Under the pieces are notes generated by a model. That model did not search any database, was not told the DNA's origin, and worked only from the letters and a program-made list of their open reading frames with translations. Of a stretch of DNA of 54,452 nucleotides, positions 53,840-54,452 are shown one piece after another. Every line of letters starts with the position of its first letter. Position 1 is the first letter of the stretch. This DNA comes from an uncultured Oligoflexia bacterium. Its GTDB lineage: Bacteria; Bdellovibrionota; Bacteriovoracia; Bacteriovoracales; Bacteriovoracaceae. A program made the translations under genes and the position numbers. Location: the NCBI GenBank assembly GCA_937120495.1, contig CAKZJW010000133.1, positions 1 through 54,452 of the forward strand, read 5' to 3'.

Positions 53840-54452
53840 TTAATTAATGACTTGATTTTTTCTTAATTCATCTAAATAAGGTTGAGATTTAGTAGCGTCA
53901 ACTGATATATCTTTTGATGCTACAACCTTATATATGGTCTTTATTAAAATACTGAAATCAACCTTTAAAGAAACTGTATTCACATATTCAACATCGAGTT
54001 TTAATCTTGGAATCCAGTCTAAAAAATTCCTTCCATTTACTTGAGCTAAACCAGTGATTCCTGGCTTTACATTATGTCTTTTTTGTTCTTCAGCAGTGTA
54101 GTAAGGTAAATATTGAGGTAATAAGGGTCTTGGTCCAATAATAGACATGTCTCCTTTTAGTACATTAAATAATTGAGGGATTTCATCAATAGAGGCTTTT
54201 CTGACAAATGTTCCAATAGAAGTTATTCTATCTGAATCCGGAAGCAATTTTCCATTTGAATCCTTTTTGTCAGTCATGGTTTTGAACTTAATGATGTTGA
54301 ATATCTTTTTGTTCTTTCCAGGTCTTTTTTGAAGGAAAAAAGGTTTTCCATTATTCGCTATTAACAAAAGAATAGTAAAAATAATGATAATTGGGGAAAG
54401 AATAAGAACGGCTATAAAAGAAATTACAAAGTCTAAAGTTGGTTTTGCTATC
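53840..54452 (-). CDS. PglC/WbaP-type sugar transferase (partial)
   Basis: The frame is open to the window edge, so the 5' end is missing (probably only a few residues). The visible part begins with a membrane helix (FVISFIAVLILSPIIIIF) and has the phosphoglycosyl-transferase signature (KRPGKNKKIFNIIKFKTM, DEIPQLFNVLKGDMSIIGPRPLL, KPGITGLAQVNGRN). It would load the first sugar phosphate onto the lipid carrier. Confidence 0.93.
   Translation of the reverse strand, partial: IAKPTLDFVISFIAVLILSPIIIIFTILLLIANNGKPFFLQKRPGKNKKIFNIIKFKTMTDKKDSNGKLLPDSDRITSIGTFVRKASIDEIPQLFNVLKGDMSIIGPRPLLPQYLPYYTAEEQKRHNVKPGITGLAQVNGRNFLDWIPRLKLDVEYVNTVSLKVDFSILIKTIYKVVASKDISVDATKSQPYLDELRKNQVIN

Overview
The window is an AT-rich, gene-dense chromosomal segment. 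It suggests a flagellated Gram-negative relative of the Bdellovibrio/Bacteriovorax/Halobacteriovorax group (inference). The signs are a full flagellar basal-body/export operon, heptose, lipid-A-flippase and peptidoglycan-recycling genes, a TIGR02147-family regulator, and many secreted proteins of unknown type, including a GGIGNGGD-motif protein and protease- or deamidase-like proteins. I saw no rRNA, tRNA, CRISPR array, insertion sequence or phage gene. No gene-free stretch exceeds about 170 bp.

Layout. (1) 1-11039, minus strand: flagellar operon, read right to left: large TPR protein, degenerate sigma54-type AAA+ regulator, flgB, flgC, fliE, fliF, fliG, fliH, fliI, fliJ, a MotE-like protein, then the first codons of another gene. 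(2) 11207-13662: an NtrC-type response regulator and a methyltransferase-like gene. (3) 13781-16369: small membrane proteins, a divergent XRE regulator with two matched operators, GNAT acetyltransferase, metK with terminator. (4) 16446-23833: ppdK, beta-lactamase-fold hydrolase, APP1-type phosphatase, mpl and a SleB-like hydrolase, nearly all overlapping or closely packed. (5) 23943-30269: secreted protein, glyQS, msbA-like transporter, divergent gmhB, recO with an overlapping small helicase, NifU-domain protein. (6) 30270-41689: an exported-protein and redox region with a DUF1223 protein, a GGIGNGGD-type protein, a protein-glutaminase-like enzyme, two tandem paralogues, a porin/FMN/4-TM membrane protein operon, a di-haem cytochrome, a TIGR02147 regulator, a caspase/gingipain-like secreted protein and a nitrilase. 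(7) 41726-48874: flippase-like membrane protein, lepA and a partner, and a KtrAB potassium system with a HAMP-PAS membrane sensor. (8) 48925-54452: m5U RNA methyltransferase, TPR lipoprotein, RodZ-like protein, a two-domain FAD/NAD-binding plus alpha/beta-hydrolase-like fusion, and PglD/PglC-type surface glycan genes running off the right edge.

Genes in one direction often overlap or use TAATG junctions, so translational coupling is probably common. The convergent gene pairs examined abut, overlap or leave only a few bases. Strong intrinsic terminators are visible only after metK and glyQS, with a weaker one after the porin/FMN operon. Many starts were set from Shine-Dalgarno position; fliF, ppdK, the FMN-binding gene and probably the TPR gene use TTG or GTG.

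Most unusual points: the FAD/NAD-binding-hydrolase fusion with a Gly in place of the nucleophile Ser; the sigma54-type regulator lacking both GAFTGA and the Walker B acids inside the flagellar operon; the secreted glutaminase-like enzyme next to two tandem paralogues; the redox operon behind a CRP/FNR-shaped palindrome; and the Cys-His protease-like protein divergent from a TIGR02147 regulator.
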